Position numbers and translations under genes: made by a program
From: Actinomycetes bacterium
GTDB taxonomy: Bacteria; Actinomycetota; Acidimicrobiia; Acidimicrobiales; Bog-793
Length of the DNA: 46,793 nucleotides
Reading direction: 5' to 3'
NCBI GenBank assembly: GCA_021803215.1
Contig: JAJZLV010000010.1
Location: 1-46,793, forward strand
Shown here: positions 8,168 through 16,365 of the stretch, piece by piece
Numbering within the stretch: the stretch's first letter is position 1
How the letters are laid out: the number at the start of each line of letters is the position of its first letter
Notes under the pieces: generated by a model
What the model saw: the letters and a program-made list of their open reading frames with translations, nothing else
Databases searched by the model: none
Told to the model about the DNA's origin: nothing

Positions 8168-8587
8168 ATGGAACGCCGCTACAGAGTCGTGGTCGCCAAG
8201 CCTGGCCTCGACGGTCACGACCGTGGGGCCAAGGTGATCGCCCGCGCCCTGCGCGACGCCGGCTTCGAGGTCATCTACACCGGCCTTCACCAGAGCCCCG
8301 AGCAGGTCGTCGAGGCGGTCGTGCAGGAGGACGCGGATGCCGTCGGCCTCTCGCTGCTGTCGGGCGCCCACCTCACCCTCGTCCCGAAGGTGCTCGAGGG
8401 GCTCAGGTCGGAGGGCCTCGAGGACGTCCTCGTCCTTTGTGGCGGCATCATCCCAGACGACGACATCCCCGTCCTGGAAGAGGCCGGCGTCGCCCGGGTC
8501 TTCACCCCCGGTGCGTCGCTCCCGGAGATCACCTCCTGGCTGGAGGCAACCCTGGACGAGCGGGAGCGGGCGGGCAGCAGCAGTTGA
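8168..8587 (+). CDS. Cobalamin B12-binding protein, methylmalonyl-CoA mutase small-domain type
   Basis: A 139-residue stand-alone B12-binding domain. DGHDRGAK contains the DxHxxG motif (D15, H17, G20) whose histidine ligates cobalt in the base-off form. GLSLLSG and CGGIIPD are the other two cofactor-contacting segments. The sequence is closest to the C-terminal domain of methylmalonyl-CoA mutase, which interconverts methylmalonyl-CoA and succinyl-CoA. The catalytic TIM-barrel subunit is not in the window. Its position 35 bp before sucC fits a succinyl-CoA role. Another split acyl-CoA mutase partner remains possible. Confidence 0.88.
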   Translation: MERRYRVVVAKPGLDGHDRGAKVIARALRDAGFEVIYTGLHQSPEQVVEAVVQEDADAVGLSLLSGAHLTLVPKVLEGLRSEGLEDVLVLCGGIIPDDDIPVLEEAGVARVFTPGASLPEITSWLEATLDERERAGSSS

Positions 8588-8622
8588 GCCCTCGCCTTTG
8601 ACCATCTACAGAAAGGCTCGCA

Positions 8623-9783
8623 GTGGATCTCTTTGAGTACCAGGGCAAGCAGTACTTTGCCCGCTACGGCATCCCGGTCTCGCAAGGGGGTGTGGCCGAC
8701 ACGGTCTCTGAGGCCGTGGCCGTCGCCGAGAAGATCGGCTACCCGGTCGTGGTGAAGGCCCAGGTGCAGGTGGGCGGCCGTGGCAAGGCGGGCGGCGTGA
8801 AGCTGGCGGCCGACCGCTTTGAGGTCGAGCTGCACGCCTCCAACATCCTCGGCCTCGACATAAAGGGCCACGTCGTGAAGCGCCTCTGGGTCGAGCACGC
8901 CACCGACATCGCCGCGGAGTACTACGCCAGCTTCACCCTCGATCGGGCCGCCAAGCTCCACCTCGCCATGGTCTCGGCCGAGGGCGGCGTCGAGATCGAG
9001 CAGGTGGCGGAGGAGAACCCGGGCGCCATCGCCCGGCGCCACATCAACCCGCTCGACGGCCTTCCCATCGAGGAGGCCCGGGCGCTCGTGACCGAGGCCG
9101 GCCTCGACGAGGCGGCCCGCGACGAGGCGGCCCGCATCCTCGTCGACCTCTACCGCTGCTATGTCGAGGGCGACGCCGACCTGGTCGAGATCAACCCCCT
9201 CGTCCTCACCACCGACAACAGGGTGCACGCCCTCGACGCCAAGGTGACCCTCGACGACGACGCCGCGTTCCGCCACCCCGAGTGGGAGGAGTTCGCCGGC
9301 ATCGGCGAGATCGACGAGCGGGAGCGCCTGGCGCACGAGAAGGGCCTCAACTACATCGGCCTCGACGGCACTGTCGGCATCATCGCCAACGGTGCCGGGC
9401 TCGCCATGTCGACCCTCGACGTGGTCAACCAGGTGGGCGGCTCGGCGGCCAACTTCTTGGACATCGGGGGCGGGGCCAACGCCGACGTGATGGCGAACGC
9501 CCTCGAGGTCATCAACACCGACGAGAAGGTGGAGGCCATCCTCGTCAACATCTTCGGCGGCATCGTCCGCTGCGACGAGGTGGCCCGGGGCATCCTGACC
9601 GCCCTCGACCGGGTCGAGCTCTCCTCGCCGATCGTGCTCCGCCTGGACGGCACCAACGCCACCGAGGCCCGCCAGATCATCGCCGGGGCCTCGAGCGAGA
9701 AGGTCATCAGCGAGCCGACCATGCTGTCGGCCGCCCGCCGGGCCGTCGAGCTCGCCGAGAGCCGCAGTGGAGGAGGAAAGTGA
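8623..9783 (+). CDS. sucC: Succinyl-CoA synthetase (ADP-forming), beta subunit
   Basis: A 386-residue protein of normal length for SucC, which forms ATP (or GTP) from succinyl-CoA in the TCA cycle. The N-terminus MDLFEYQGKQYFARYGIPV and the ATP-grasp stretch VVVKAQVQVGGRGKAGG are diagnostic. VEINPLV and the C-terminal NIFGGIVRCDEVA segment, near the nucleotide-specificity loop, are also present. The start is GTG 8623 with GAAAGG six bases upstream. The stop overlaps the sucD start by four bases (GTGA), indicating translational coupling. Confidence 0.96.
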   Translation: MDLFEYQGKQYFARYGIPVSQGGVADTVSEAVAVAEKIGYPVVVKAQVQVGGRGKAGGVKLAADRFEVELHASNILGLDIKGHVVKRLWVEHATDIAAEYYASFTLDRAAKLHLAMVSAEGGVEIEQVAEENPGAIARRHINPLDGLPIEEARALVTEAGLDEAARDEAARILVDLYRCYVEGDADLVEINPLVLTTDNRVHALDAKVTLDDDAAFRHPEWEEFAGIGEIDERERLAHEKGLNYIGLDGTVGIIANGAGLAMSTLDVVNQVGGSAANFLDIGGGANADVMANALEVINTDEKVEAILVNIFGGIVRCDEVARGILTALDRVELSSPIVLRLDGTNATEARQIIAGASSEKVISEPTMLSAARRAVELAESRSGGGK

Positions 9784-10667
9784 GCATCTTCGTAGACGAG
9801 AAGACAAAGGTGGCCGTCCAGGGCCTCACCGGCAGCCAGGGCCGCTTCCACGGCCTTCGGAACAGGGCCTACGGCACGAAGGTCGTCGCTGGCGTCACGC
9901 CGGGAAAGGGCGGGAGCGAGGTCGAGGGCATCCCCGTCTACGACACGATCGATGAGGCCGTCGCGGCACAAGGGGTGGACGCCACCTTCGTCGCGGTGCC
10001 CCCGAGGGCGGCCCCGGCCGCCATCTTGCAGGCGGCCGAGGCCGGCGTGCCGCTCGTCGTCTGCATCACCGAGCACATCCCCGCCAAGGACGAGGCCTAC
10101 GTCGCCGCCAAGCTGCAGCGGGACTTCCCGAAGACCCGCCTCATCGGGCCGAACTGCCCCGGGCTCATCTCGCCCGGGAAGTGCAACATCGGCATCACCG
10201 CCGGTGACATCGCGCTCCCGGGCGGCCCGGTCGGGATCGTGAGCCGCTCGGGCACCCTCACCTACCAGGCTCTCCACGAGCTCTCCCAGCAGGGCGTCGG
10301 CCAGACGACCTGCGTCGGGATCGGGGGCGACCCGGTGCCGGGCACCACCTTCGTCGACGTGCTCGAGGCCTTCGAGGCCGACAGCGAGACGCGGGCGGTC
10401 ATGATGATCGGGGAGATCGGGGGCGAAGCCGAGGAGCTGGCGGCCGAGTACATCAAGACCAAGATGTCCAAGCCCGTCGTCGCCTACATTGCCGGCCAGA
10501 CGGCTCCGACCGGGCGGAAGATGGGCCATGCCGGAGCCATCGTCTCTGGCTCGAAGGGGACGGCCAAGGGGAAGATGGAGGCCCTCGCGGCCGCCGGCGT
10601 CATCGTCGCCGAGAACCCGACCCGGGCCGGCGAGCTGATGGTGGAGATAGTCCGCTCGCTCCCCTGA
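9780..10667 (+). CDS. sucD: Succinyl-CoA synthetase, alpha subunit
   Basis: A 295-residue CoA-binding subunit. [12 protein letters not shown] is the CoA-binding Rossmann start and GPNCPG follows. The phosphohistidine loop reads [11 protein letters not shown], with the histidine in GHAGA. GTG 9780 overlaps the sucC stop and has a strong AGGAGGAA Shine-Dalgarno at 9771-9778; an in-frame upstream extension has no similarity. It forms a heteromer with SucC. Confidence 0.96.
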   Translation: MSIFVDEKTKVAVQGLTGSQGRFHGLRNRAYGTKVVAGVTPGKGGSEVEGIPVYDTIDEAVAAQGVDATFVAVPPRAAPAAILQAAEAGVPLVVCITEHIPAKDEAYVAAKLQRDFPKTRLIGPNCPGLISPGKCNIGITAGDIALPGGPVGIVSRSGTLTYQALHELSQQGVGQTTCVGIGGDPVPGTTFVDVLEAFEADSETRAVMMIGEIGGEAEELAAEYIKTKMSKPVVAYIAGQTAPTGRKMGHAGAIVSGSKGTAKGKMEALAAAGVIVAENPTRAGELMVEIVRSLP

Positions 10668-10685
10668 GCGAGAGGGCGGGGAGAG

Positions 10686-11945
10686 ATGGCGCACGCGATA
10701 GGTCCTGAGGACATAGAGCGGGTGAGGCCGGCGGTCGAGAAGGTGGCAGTCAGGACCCCGGTGTTCAACTCGCGCATGCTGACCGAGATGGTGCCGGGCT
10801 CGCGGGTGGTGCTGAAGGCGGAGAACCTGCAGCGGACCGGCTCGTTCAAGGTGCGGGGCGTGTCGGCCAAGCTCTCCGAGCTCGGCGAGAGCGCCCGGCG
10901 GGGGATCGTGGCGGCCTCGGCCGGCAACCACGCCCAGGCGGTCGCCTTCGGGGCCGCCACCCACGGCGTGCCGGCCCACGTCTTCATGCCGGCCGAGGCT
11001 TCGATCGCCAAGGCCGAGGCCACGGCGGCCTACGGGGCGAGCATCCACCTCGAGGGCGACTCGGTCGACTCCTGCCTGGCGCTGGCGGCCGAGCGCTGCG
11101 CCAAGAGCGGCGAGATCCTCGTCCACCCCTTCAACGACCCGGCCATCATCGCCGGGCAGGGCACCTTGGGCCTCGAGCTGCTCGAGCAGGTGGAGGAGCT
11201 CCGCCTGGTGGTCATCCCCCTCGGCGGGGGAGGGCTGGCCGGCGGGGTGGCGCTCGCCCTCAAGTCAAAGCGCCCGGAGATAAATGTCATAGGGGTGCAG
11301 GCGGCCGCCTGTGCCCCTTACGTCGAGTCCTTGAAGCAGGGCAAGGCGGTCGAGGTGCCGACCCTTCCCACCCTGGCCGACGGCATCGCCGTCAAGCACC
11401 CCGGCGAGCTAACCCTCCCGCTCGTCGAGGACTTCATCGACGACGTCGTCACGGTGAACGAGGACGACATCGCGGACGCCATGGTCCTTCTCTTGGAGCG
11501 GGCGAAGCTGCTCGTCGAGGGAGCCGGCGCCGTCGGGGTGGCGGCCCTGCTGGCGAGGGCGATCGAGCTCCCGACCGACGGGGCGACCGCCCTCGTCCTG
11601 TCGGGCGGCAACGTCGACACCGGGCTCCTCGCCCCGGCCATCCGCCGCCACGAGTCGAACGCCGGCCGGCGCCTCGTCGTCTTCGCCCGCGTGCCGGACC
11701 GCCCCGGGCAACTGGCGCGCCTGCTCACGGTGCTCGGAGAGGCGGGCGGCAACGTCGTCACCGTCGAGCACCTGCGGGACGGCTACGACCTGCACGTGCG
11801 AGAGACCGGCCTGCACGTCGTGCTCGAGACCCGCAACCGGGAGCATGCGGCGGCCGTCCTGCAGGCCGCCAGAGCCCACGGCTACTCGGTCTCGCCCGTC
11901 GGATGGCGGGCCGCCGGCTTCGACTCCTCCGATCTGCCGAGGTGA
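10686..11945 (+). CDS. ilvA: Threonine dehydratase with C-terminal ACT-type domain
   Basis: A 419-residue fold-type II PLP enzyme that deaminates L-threonine to 2-oxobutyrate, the entry to isoleucine synthesis, or acts catabolically. GSFKVRG carries the PLP lysine, SAGNHAQ the substrate loop and PLGGGGLAGG the phosphate-binding glycine loop. The last 80 residues, from LVVFARVPDRPGQLARLL, form an ACT-like domain. The architecture is one of short ilvA/tdcB-type enzymes with one ACT domain. A GGCGGGGAGAG ribosome site precedes ATG 10686. The SHMT gene starts 4 bp after the stop, so threonine, glycine and serine metabolism are linked in one transcript. Confidence 0.93.
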   Translation: MAHAIGPEDIERVRPAVEKVAVRTPVFNSRMLTEMVPGSRVVLKAENLQRTGSFKVRGVSAKLSELGESARRGIVAASAGNHAQAVAFGAATHGVPAHVFMPAEASIAKAEATAAYGASIHLEGDSVDSCLALAAERCAKSGEILVHPFNDPAIIAGQGTLGLELLEQVEELRLVVIPLGGGGLAGGVALALKSKRPEINVIGVQAAACAPYVESLKQGKAVEVPTLPTLADGIAVKHPGELTLPLVEDFIDDVVTVNEDDIADAMVLLLERAKLLVEGAGAVGVAALLARAIELPTDGATALVLSGGNVDTGLLAPAIRRHESNAGRRLVVFARVPDRPGQLARLLTVLGEAGGNVVTVEHLRDGYDLHVRETGLHVVLETRNREHAAAVLQAARAHGYSVSPVGWRAAGFDSSDLPR

Positions 11946-11949
11946 GCTG

Positions 11950-13239
11950 ATGGAGCTGGAGCCGACCGAAGCCGAGCTGCTCGGCACGAGCCTCGCCGAG
12001 CTCGACCCCGAGCTCTCAGCGCTCGTGGCGGGCGAGCTCGCCCGCCAGCGCGGCACCCTCGACCTCGTCGCCTCGGAGAGCGTCCCGCCCCGGGCCGTCC
12101 TCGAGGCGCAGGGCTCGATCCTCACGGCCAAGTACGCCGACGGCTATCCCGGCCGCCGGGACTACGACACCTGCGGCTGGGTCGACGAGATAGAGAGCCT
12201 CGCCATCGAGCGGGCCAAGTCCCTCTTCTGCGCCGAGCACGCCAACGTCCAGCCCTACTCGGGCTCGAACGCCAACATGTCGGTGCTGCACGCCCTCTGC
12301 GAGCCGGGCGACCCCGTGCTCGGATGGGACTTCGAGCACGGCGGCCACCCGACCCACTACTACTCGGGCACGTTCGCCGGCCGCTTCTACAGGGCCTCGG
12401 CCTACGGGGTGCGCCGGGAGGACCGGCTGGTCGACATGGACCAGGTGGCAGAGATGGCCGAGCGGATCAGGCCGAGGGTGATCTTCGCCGGCTGGTCCTG
12501 CTACCCCCGTTTCTTGGACTTCCGCCGCTTCCGGGAGATCTGCGACGAGGTGGGCGCCTATCTCGTGGTGGACATGGCGCACTTCGCCGGTCTCGTGGCC
12601 GCCGGTGTCCACCCCGACCCGGTTCCCTACGCGGATGCCTGCACGATGACGGTCCACAAGACGCTCGGCGGGGCGAGGGGAGGGGCCATCCTTGCCCGGG
12701 AAGAGCTGGCCGAGCGGATCGACGACGGCGTCTACCCGGGCGAGCAGGGCTGCCCCCTTCCCCACGTCATCGCCGCCAAGGCCGTCACCTTCAAGCTGGC
12801 CGCCACGCAGGCCTACCGGAGCCGCATGGCGCGGGTGGTGGAAGGGGCCCAGGCGATGGCCGCCGCCATCGCCGAGCGAGAGCCCGAGACGAGCTGTCCG
12901 GTCGTGACGGGCGGGACAGACGTCCACCAGCTGCTGGTGGACCTCTCGCCGGCCGGCCTCGAGGCGAACGCCACCATGGCCCGCCTGAACGAGGCGGGCG
13001 TCTCGGCCAATGCCATGAGGATCGCCTACGACCCGGCCGAGCCGCCGGGGGGCTCGGGCCTGAGGCTCGGGGCGACCGCCCTTGCCACCCGGGGCTTTGC
13101 AAGAGCGGAGTTCACGGCCGTCGGCCACCTGCTCGCAGACGGCCTGGCGGACCACTCGGGCAGCCGGACGGCCGAGCTGGCCCGGCGGGTCGACGAGCTC
13201 CTCTCTTCCTTCCCCCTCTTCGGCTTCTTAGGCTCCTAG
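11950..13239 (+). CDS. glyA: Serine hydroxymethyltransferase-like PLP enzyme (divergent)
   Basis: A 429-residue fold-type I enzyme. The family moves a one-carbon unit from serine to tetrahydrofolate, giving glycine and methylene-THF. The SHMT pattern is clear: LVASES near residue 40, NVQPYSGSNANM, HGGHPTH, VDMAHFAGLVAAGVHP, and the PLP lysine in VHKTLGG (K237). The normally strict KYAEGYPGxRYYGG segment instead reads KYADGYPGRRDYDTC (from K61). The residue equivalent to E. coli E57 is Asp, and Y64 is Asp. It may be a working variant or a paralogue with a different aldol substrate. The purN start follows the stop directly. Confidence 0.85.
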   Translation: MELEPTEAELLGTSLAELDPELSALVAGELARQRGTLDLVASESVPPRAVLEAQGSILTAKYADGYPGRRDYDTCGWVDEIESLAIERAKSLFCAEHANVQPYSGSNANMSVLHALCEPGDPVLGWDFEHGGHPTHYYSGTFAGRFYRASAYGVRREDRLVDMDQVAEMAERIRPRVIFAGWSCYPRFLDFRRFREICDEVGAYLVVDMAHFAGLVAAGVHPDPVPYADACTMTVHKTLGGARGGAILAREELAERIDDGVYPGEQGCPLPHVIAAKAVTFKLAATQAYRSRMARVVEGAQAMAAAIAEREPETSCPVVTGGTDVHQLLVDLSPAGLEANATMARLNEAGVSANAMRIAYDPAEPPGGSGLRLGATALATRGFARAEFTAVGHLLADGLADHSGSRTAELARRVDELLSSFPLFGFLGS

Positions 13240-13830
13240 ATGGCTAGCCTGGCCGTCTTGGCCTCGGGAAGCGGGACCATCCTCGAGGCGCTCATCGACG
13301 CCGGCCTGCCGATCTCGGTCGTGCTGGTGGACCGGCCCTGCCGGGCAGAAGAGGTGGCCAGGCGCGCCGGCATCCCTCTGGAGCGGGTTATCCGGACCTC
13401 CTACGGTCCGGGCTTCGACCGGGAGGCCTACACCGTCCAGGTGGTCGAGGCGCTTGGTGGCCACGAGGTCGACTTCGTCGCCATGGCGGGCTATGGGACG
13501 GTGCTCGGCCAGGCGATGCACGACGCCTACGGCGGACGGATCGTGAACACCCACCCGGCCCTGCTGCCGGCCTTCAAGGGCTGGCACGCCGTCGAGGCCG
13601 CCCTAGAGGCCGGTGTCGCGGTGACGGGCTGCACGGTCCACATCGCCACCCTGGAGGTCGACCAAGGGCCGATCCTCGCCCAGGAGGAGGTGGCGGTGCT
13701 GGAGGGAGAGAGCGTCGAGAGCCTGCACGAGCGGATCAAGGCGGTCGAGCGGCGCCTCTACCCCGAGGCGCTCTGGGGGCTCTTGAAAAACGGCTCGCCG
13801 GCCGGCGGGAGCCAGGACCAGGAAGGGTGA
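13240..13830 (+). CDS. purN: Phosphoribosylglycinamide formyltransferase
   Basis: A 196-residue GAR transformylase, step 3 of purine synthesis, using 10-formyl-THF. The phosphate loop is ASGSGT. The catalytic triad is visible as NTHP (Asn and His) and the Asp in LEVDQGPILAQ. ATG 13240 abuts the SHMT stop codon with no spacer, so translation is probably coupled. It is followed after 10 bp by purH, a second user of 10-formyl-THF. Confidence 0.95.
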   Translation: MASLAVLASGSGTILEALIDAGLPISVVLVDRPCRAEEVARRAGIPLERVIRTSYGPGFDREAYTVQVVEALGGHEVDFVAMAGYGTVLGQAMHDAYGGRIVNTHPALLPAFKGWHAVEAALEAGVAVTGCTVHIATLEVDQGPILAQEEVAVLEGESVESLHERIKAVERRLYPEALWGLLKNGSPAGGSQDQEG

Positions 13831-13840
13831 TGGAGAAAAG

Positions 13841-15394
13841 ATGAGAGCTCTCCTCTCTGTCTACGACAAGAGCGGCCTCGAGGCCTTTGCCAGCGGGCTC
13901 TCGGAGCTCGGCTGGGAGCTCGTGGCGAGCGGCAACACCGCCCGGGCGCTCGCCGAGGCCGGCATCGCCCACAGAAGCGTCGAGGAGGTGACCGGCTCAC
14001 CTGAGATGCTCGGGGGCCGGGTGAAGACCCTCCATCCCCGCATCCACGGCGGCATCCTCGCCAATCTGAACGACGAGTCCCACCTCGAGGACCTGGCGGC
14101 CCTACAGATCGAGCCGATCGCTCTCGTGGCCGGCAACCTCTATCCCTTTGAGGCCGAGCCCTCGATCGAGATGATCGACATCGGCGGGCCGGCCATGCTG
14201 CGGGCGGCCGCCAAGAACCACGAGCACGTCACCGTCATCGTCGACCCCTCCGAGTACGGTCCGGTGCTCGACGAGCTCCGGCGGGAGGGGGAGGTGAGCC
14301 TCGCCACCCGCCGCCGCCTGGGGCGGGCCGCCTTCGCCCACACCGCCGCCTACGACGCCGCCATCGTCTCGTGGATGGACGAGAAGGAGGCGGCCGAGAA
14401 GCCCCTCCCCCCGACTCTCCATCTCGCCCTTGGCCGGCGGGAGGAGCTCAGATACGGCGAGAACCCCCATCAGAGGGGGGCCCGCTACGAGGTGATCGCA
14501 GGCGGCGGACCGGGAGCCGTGAAGGGCGCGGGAGGCTTCTGGGCCTTCGCCAGCCAGCACGGCGGGCGGGAGCTCTCCTATCTCAACCTCTTCGACGCCG
14601 ACGCCGCCTGGCGGCTCGCCCACGAGCTGCTCGGCCTCGGGACCACGGCGGCCGCCGTCATCGTGAAGCACGCCAACGCCTGCGGGGCGGCCCTCGCCCG
14701 GCCGGGCGAGGGTCTCGCCGAGGCCTACCAGCGAGCCTTCGACTCCGACCCGGTCTCGGCCTTCGGCGGCATCGTCGCCCTGACGGGCCGGGTGGACCGC
14801 CCCCTCGCCGAGCAGATCGTCTCCAACCCGCTCGCCGACGTCCTCATAGCGAGTGGCTATGACGAAGAGGCGCTCGCCCTTTTCGCCGAGAAGCGAAAGA
14901 ACATGCGTCCCCTCGAGGCGCCCGAGCCGGGACCGCTCGGGCTCGCCCTGCGGCAGATCGACGGCGGCTACCTCGTGCAGGAGCCCGACCTCGTCGCCGG
15001 GAGGGACGACTCCTGGCGGGTCGTGACGAGGCGCCAGCCGACCGACGAGCAGTGGCGAGATGCCTCCCTCGCCTGGCTCGTCTGCGGCCGCACCCAGTCG
15101 AACGCCATCGTGCTCGCCAAGGAGGGCCAGCTCCTCGGGGTCGGCTGCGGCCAGCAGAACCGGGTCGACGCCGCCGGCCTGGCGGCTCGCAAGGCGGGGG
15201 GGCGGGCCGAGGGGGGAGCGGGGGCGAGCGACGCCTTCTTCCCCTTCCGGGACGGCCTCGATGCCGTCGCCGACGCCGGCGTCGGGGTGGTCGTCCAGCC
15301 GGGCGGCTCGCTTCGCGACGACGAGGTGGTGGCGGCGGCCGACGAACGTGGCATCGCCATGGTCCTCACCGGCCAGCGGCACTTCCGGCACTGA
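13841..15394 (+). CDS. purH: Bifunctional AICAR transformylase/IMP cyclohydrolase
   Basis: A 517-residue enzyme for the last two steps of IMP synthesis. The N-terminal cyclohydrolase (about 1-195) shows [31 protein letters not shown] and NLYPF. The C-terminal transformylase shows RYGENPHQ, the catalytic KHANACG (usually KHxNPCG) and a CGQQNRVDA stretch. [11 protein letters not shown] and GGSLRDDEV close the active site. Ribosome site GGAGAAAAG precedes ATG 13841. It lies between purN and folD. Confidence 0.96.
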   Translation: MRALLSVYDKSGLEAFASGLSELGWELVASGNTARALAEAGIAHRSVEEVTGSPEMLGGRVKTLHPRIHGGILANLNDESHLEDLAALQIEPIALVAGNLYPFEAEPSIEMIDIGGPAMLRAAAKNHEHVTVIVDPSEYGPVLDELRREGEVSLATRRRLGRAAFAHTAAYDAAIVSWMDEKEAAEKPLPPTLHLALGRREELRYGENPHQRGARYEVIAGGGPGAVKGAGGFWAFASQHGGRELSYLNLFDADAAWRLAHELLGLGTTAAAVIVKHANACGAALARPGEGLAEAYQRAFDSDPVSAFGGIVALTGRVDRPLAEQIVSNPLADVLIASGYDEEALALFAEKRKNMRPLEAPEPGPLGLALRQIDGGYLVQEPDLVAGRDDSWRVVTRRQPTDEQWRDASLAWLVCGRTQSNAIVLAKEGQLLGVGCGQQNRVDAAGLAARKAGGRAEGGAGASDAFFPFRDGLDAVADAGVGVVVQPGGSLRDDEVVAAADERGIAMVLTGQRHFRH

Positions 15395-15414
15395 CCGCCT
15401 ACCTGGAGGAAACC

Positions 15415-16278
15415 GTGACTGCTCGACTGCTCGATGGCAACGCCGTGGCCGAGCGGGTGATGGCCGACCTGGCAGAGAGGGCCGGCCGGCTCCGCCGGGC
15501 CGGCCGGCCGGCCGGGCTCGGGACCGTGCTCGTCGGCGACAATCCCGCCAGCGCCCGCTATGTCGAGATGAAGAGGGAGGACTGCGCCAAGGTCGGCATC
15601 GAGTCCGTCCACGAGCACCTGCCGGCCGACGTCTCCGCGGTCGAGCTGGCCTCGGTCATCGCCCGCTTCAACGCCGACGAGAGGGTCGACGCCTACATCG
15701 TCCAGCTGCCTCTCCCGAAGGGCCTCGACGAGGAGGCGGCCCTGCGGGCGATAGACCCGGACAAGGACGCCGACGGCCTTCACCCGGTCAACCTGGGCCG
15801 GCTGGTGATGGGCGGGAAGGGACCCCTTCCCTGCACCCCGCTCGGGATCGTCGAGCTGCTGGCCGCCCACGAGGTGCAGGTGGAGGGGCGCCACGTCGTC
15901 ATCATCGGCCGGGGGCTCACGATCGGGCGGCCTCTCTCTCTTCTCCTCACGATGAAAAGGCCGCGGTGCAACGCGGCGGTGAGCGTCGTCCACACCGGCG
16001 TGCCCGGCGAGCAGATGGCGGCCATCTGCCGCCAGGCCGACGTGATCGTGGCGGCAGCCGGCTCTCCGGGGATAGTCCAGCCCGAGATGGTGAAGCCGGG
16101 AGCCGCCGTCGTGGGGGCCGGCACGACCTTCGAGGGGCGAAGGCTCCTCTCCGACGTGGCCGACGAGGTCTCTGAGGTGGCAGGTTGGATGACGCCTCGG
16201 TTGGGTGGGGTGGGCCCGATGACGAGGGCCATGCTGCTGTCGAACGCCGTCCAGGCAGCCGAGGCGCACCGGCGATGA
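15415..16278 (+). CDS. folD: Methylenetetrahydrofolate dehydrogenase/cyclohydrolase
   Basis: A 287-residue bifunctional enzyme converting methylene-THF to 10-formyl-THF. Signatures are [12 protein letters not shown] (catalytic Tyr/Lys region), [26 protein letters not shown] and GGVGPMT. The cofactor loop reads GRGLTIGRP where GRSxxVGxP is usual. The start is GTG 15415 behind TGGAGGAAA. It supplies the formyl donor used by purN and purH just upstream, and takes the methylene-THF made by SHMT, so the four genes form a pathway module. Confidence 0.95.
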   Translation: MTARLLDGNAVAERVMADLAERAGRLRRAGRPAGLGTVLVGDNPASARYVEMKREDCAKVGIESVHEHLPADVSAVELASVIARFNADERVDAYIVQLPLPKGLDEEAALRAIDPDKDADGLHPVNLGRLVMGGKGPLPCTPLGIVELLAAHEVQVEGRHVVIIGRGLTIGRPLSLLLTMKRPRCNAAVSVVHTGVPGEQMAAICRQADVIVAAAGSPGIVQPEMVKPGAAVVGAGTTFEGRRLLSDVADEVSEVAGWMTPRLGGVGPMTRAMLLSNAVQAAEAHRR

Positions 16279-16365
16279 GGATCACCCTGTCGGCGTGATT
16301 GTGTAGGGTCGGCTGGTCCGGGCCCCGGGGCGGTCGAGGGCAGGACTGCGAGACGCCCTGATCAG

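Noticed and set aside
9351-11126. Minus-strand frame of 591 codons across sucCD and ilvA
   Set aside because: It is an antisense shadow of three well-supported genes in high-GC DNA, without recognisable domains.
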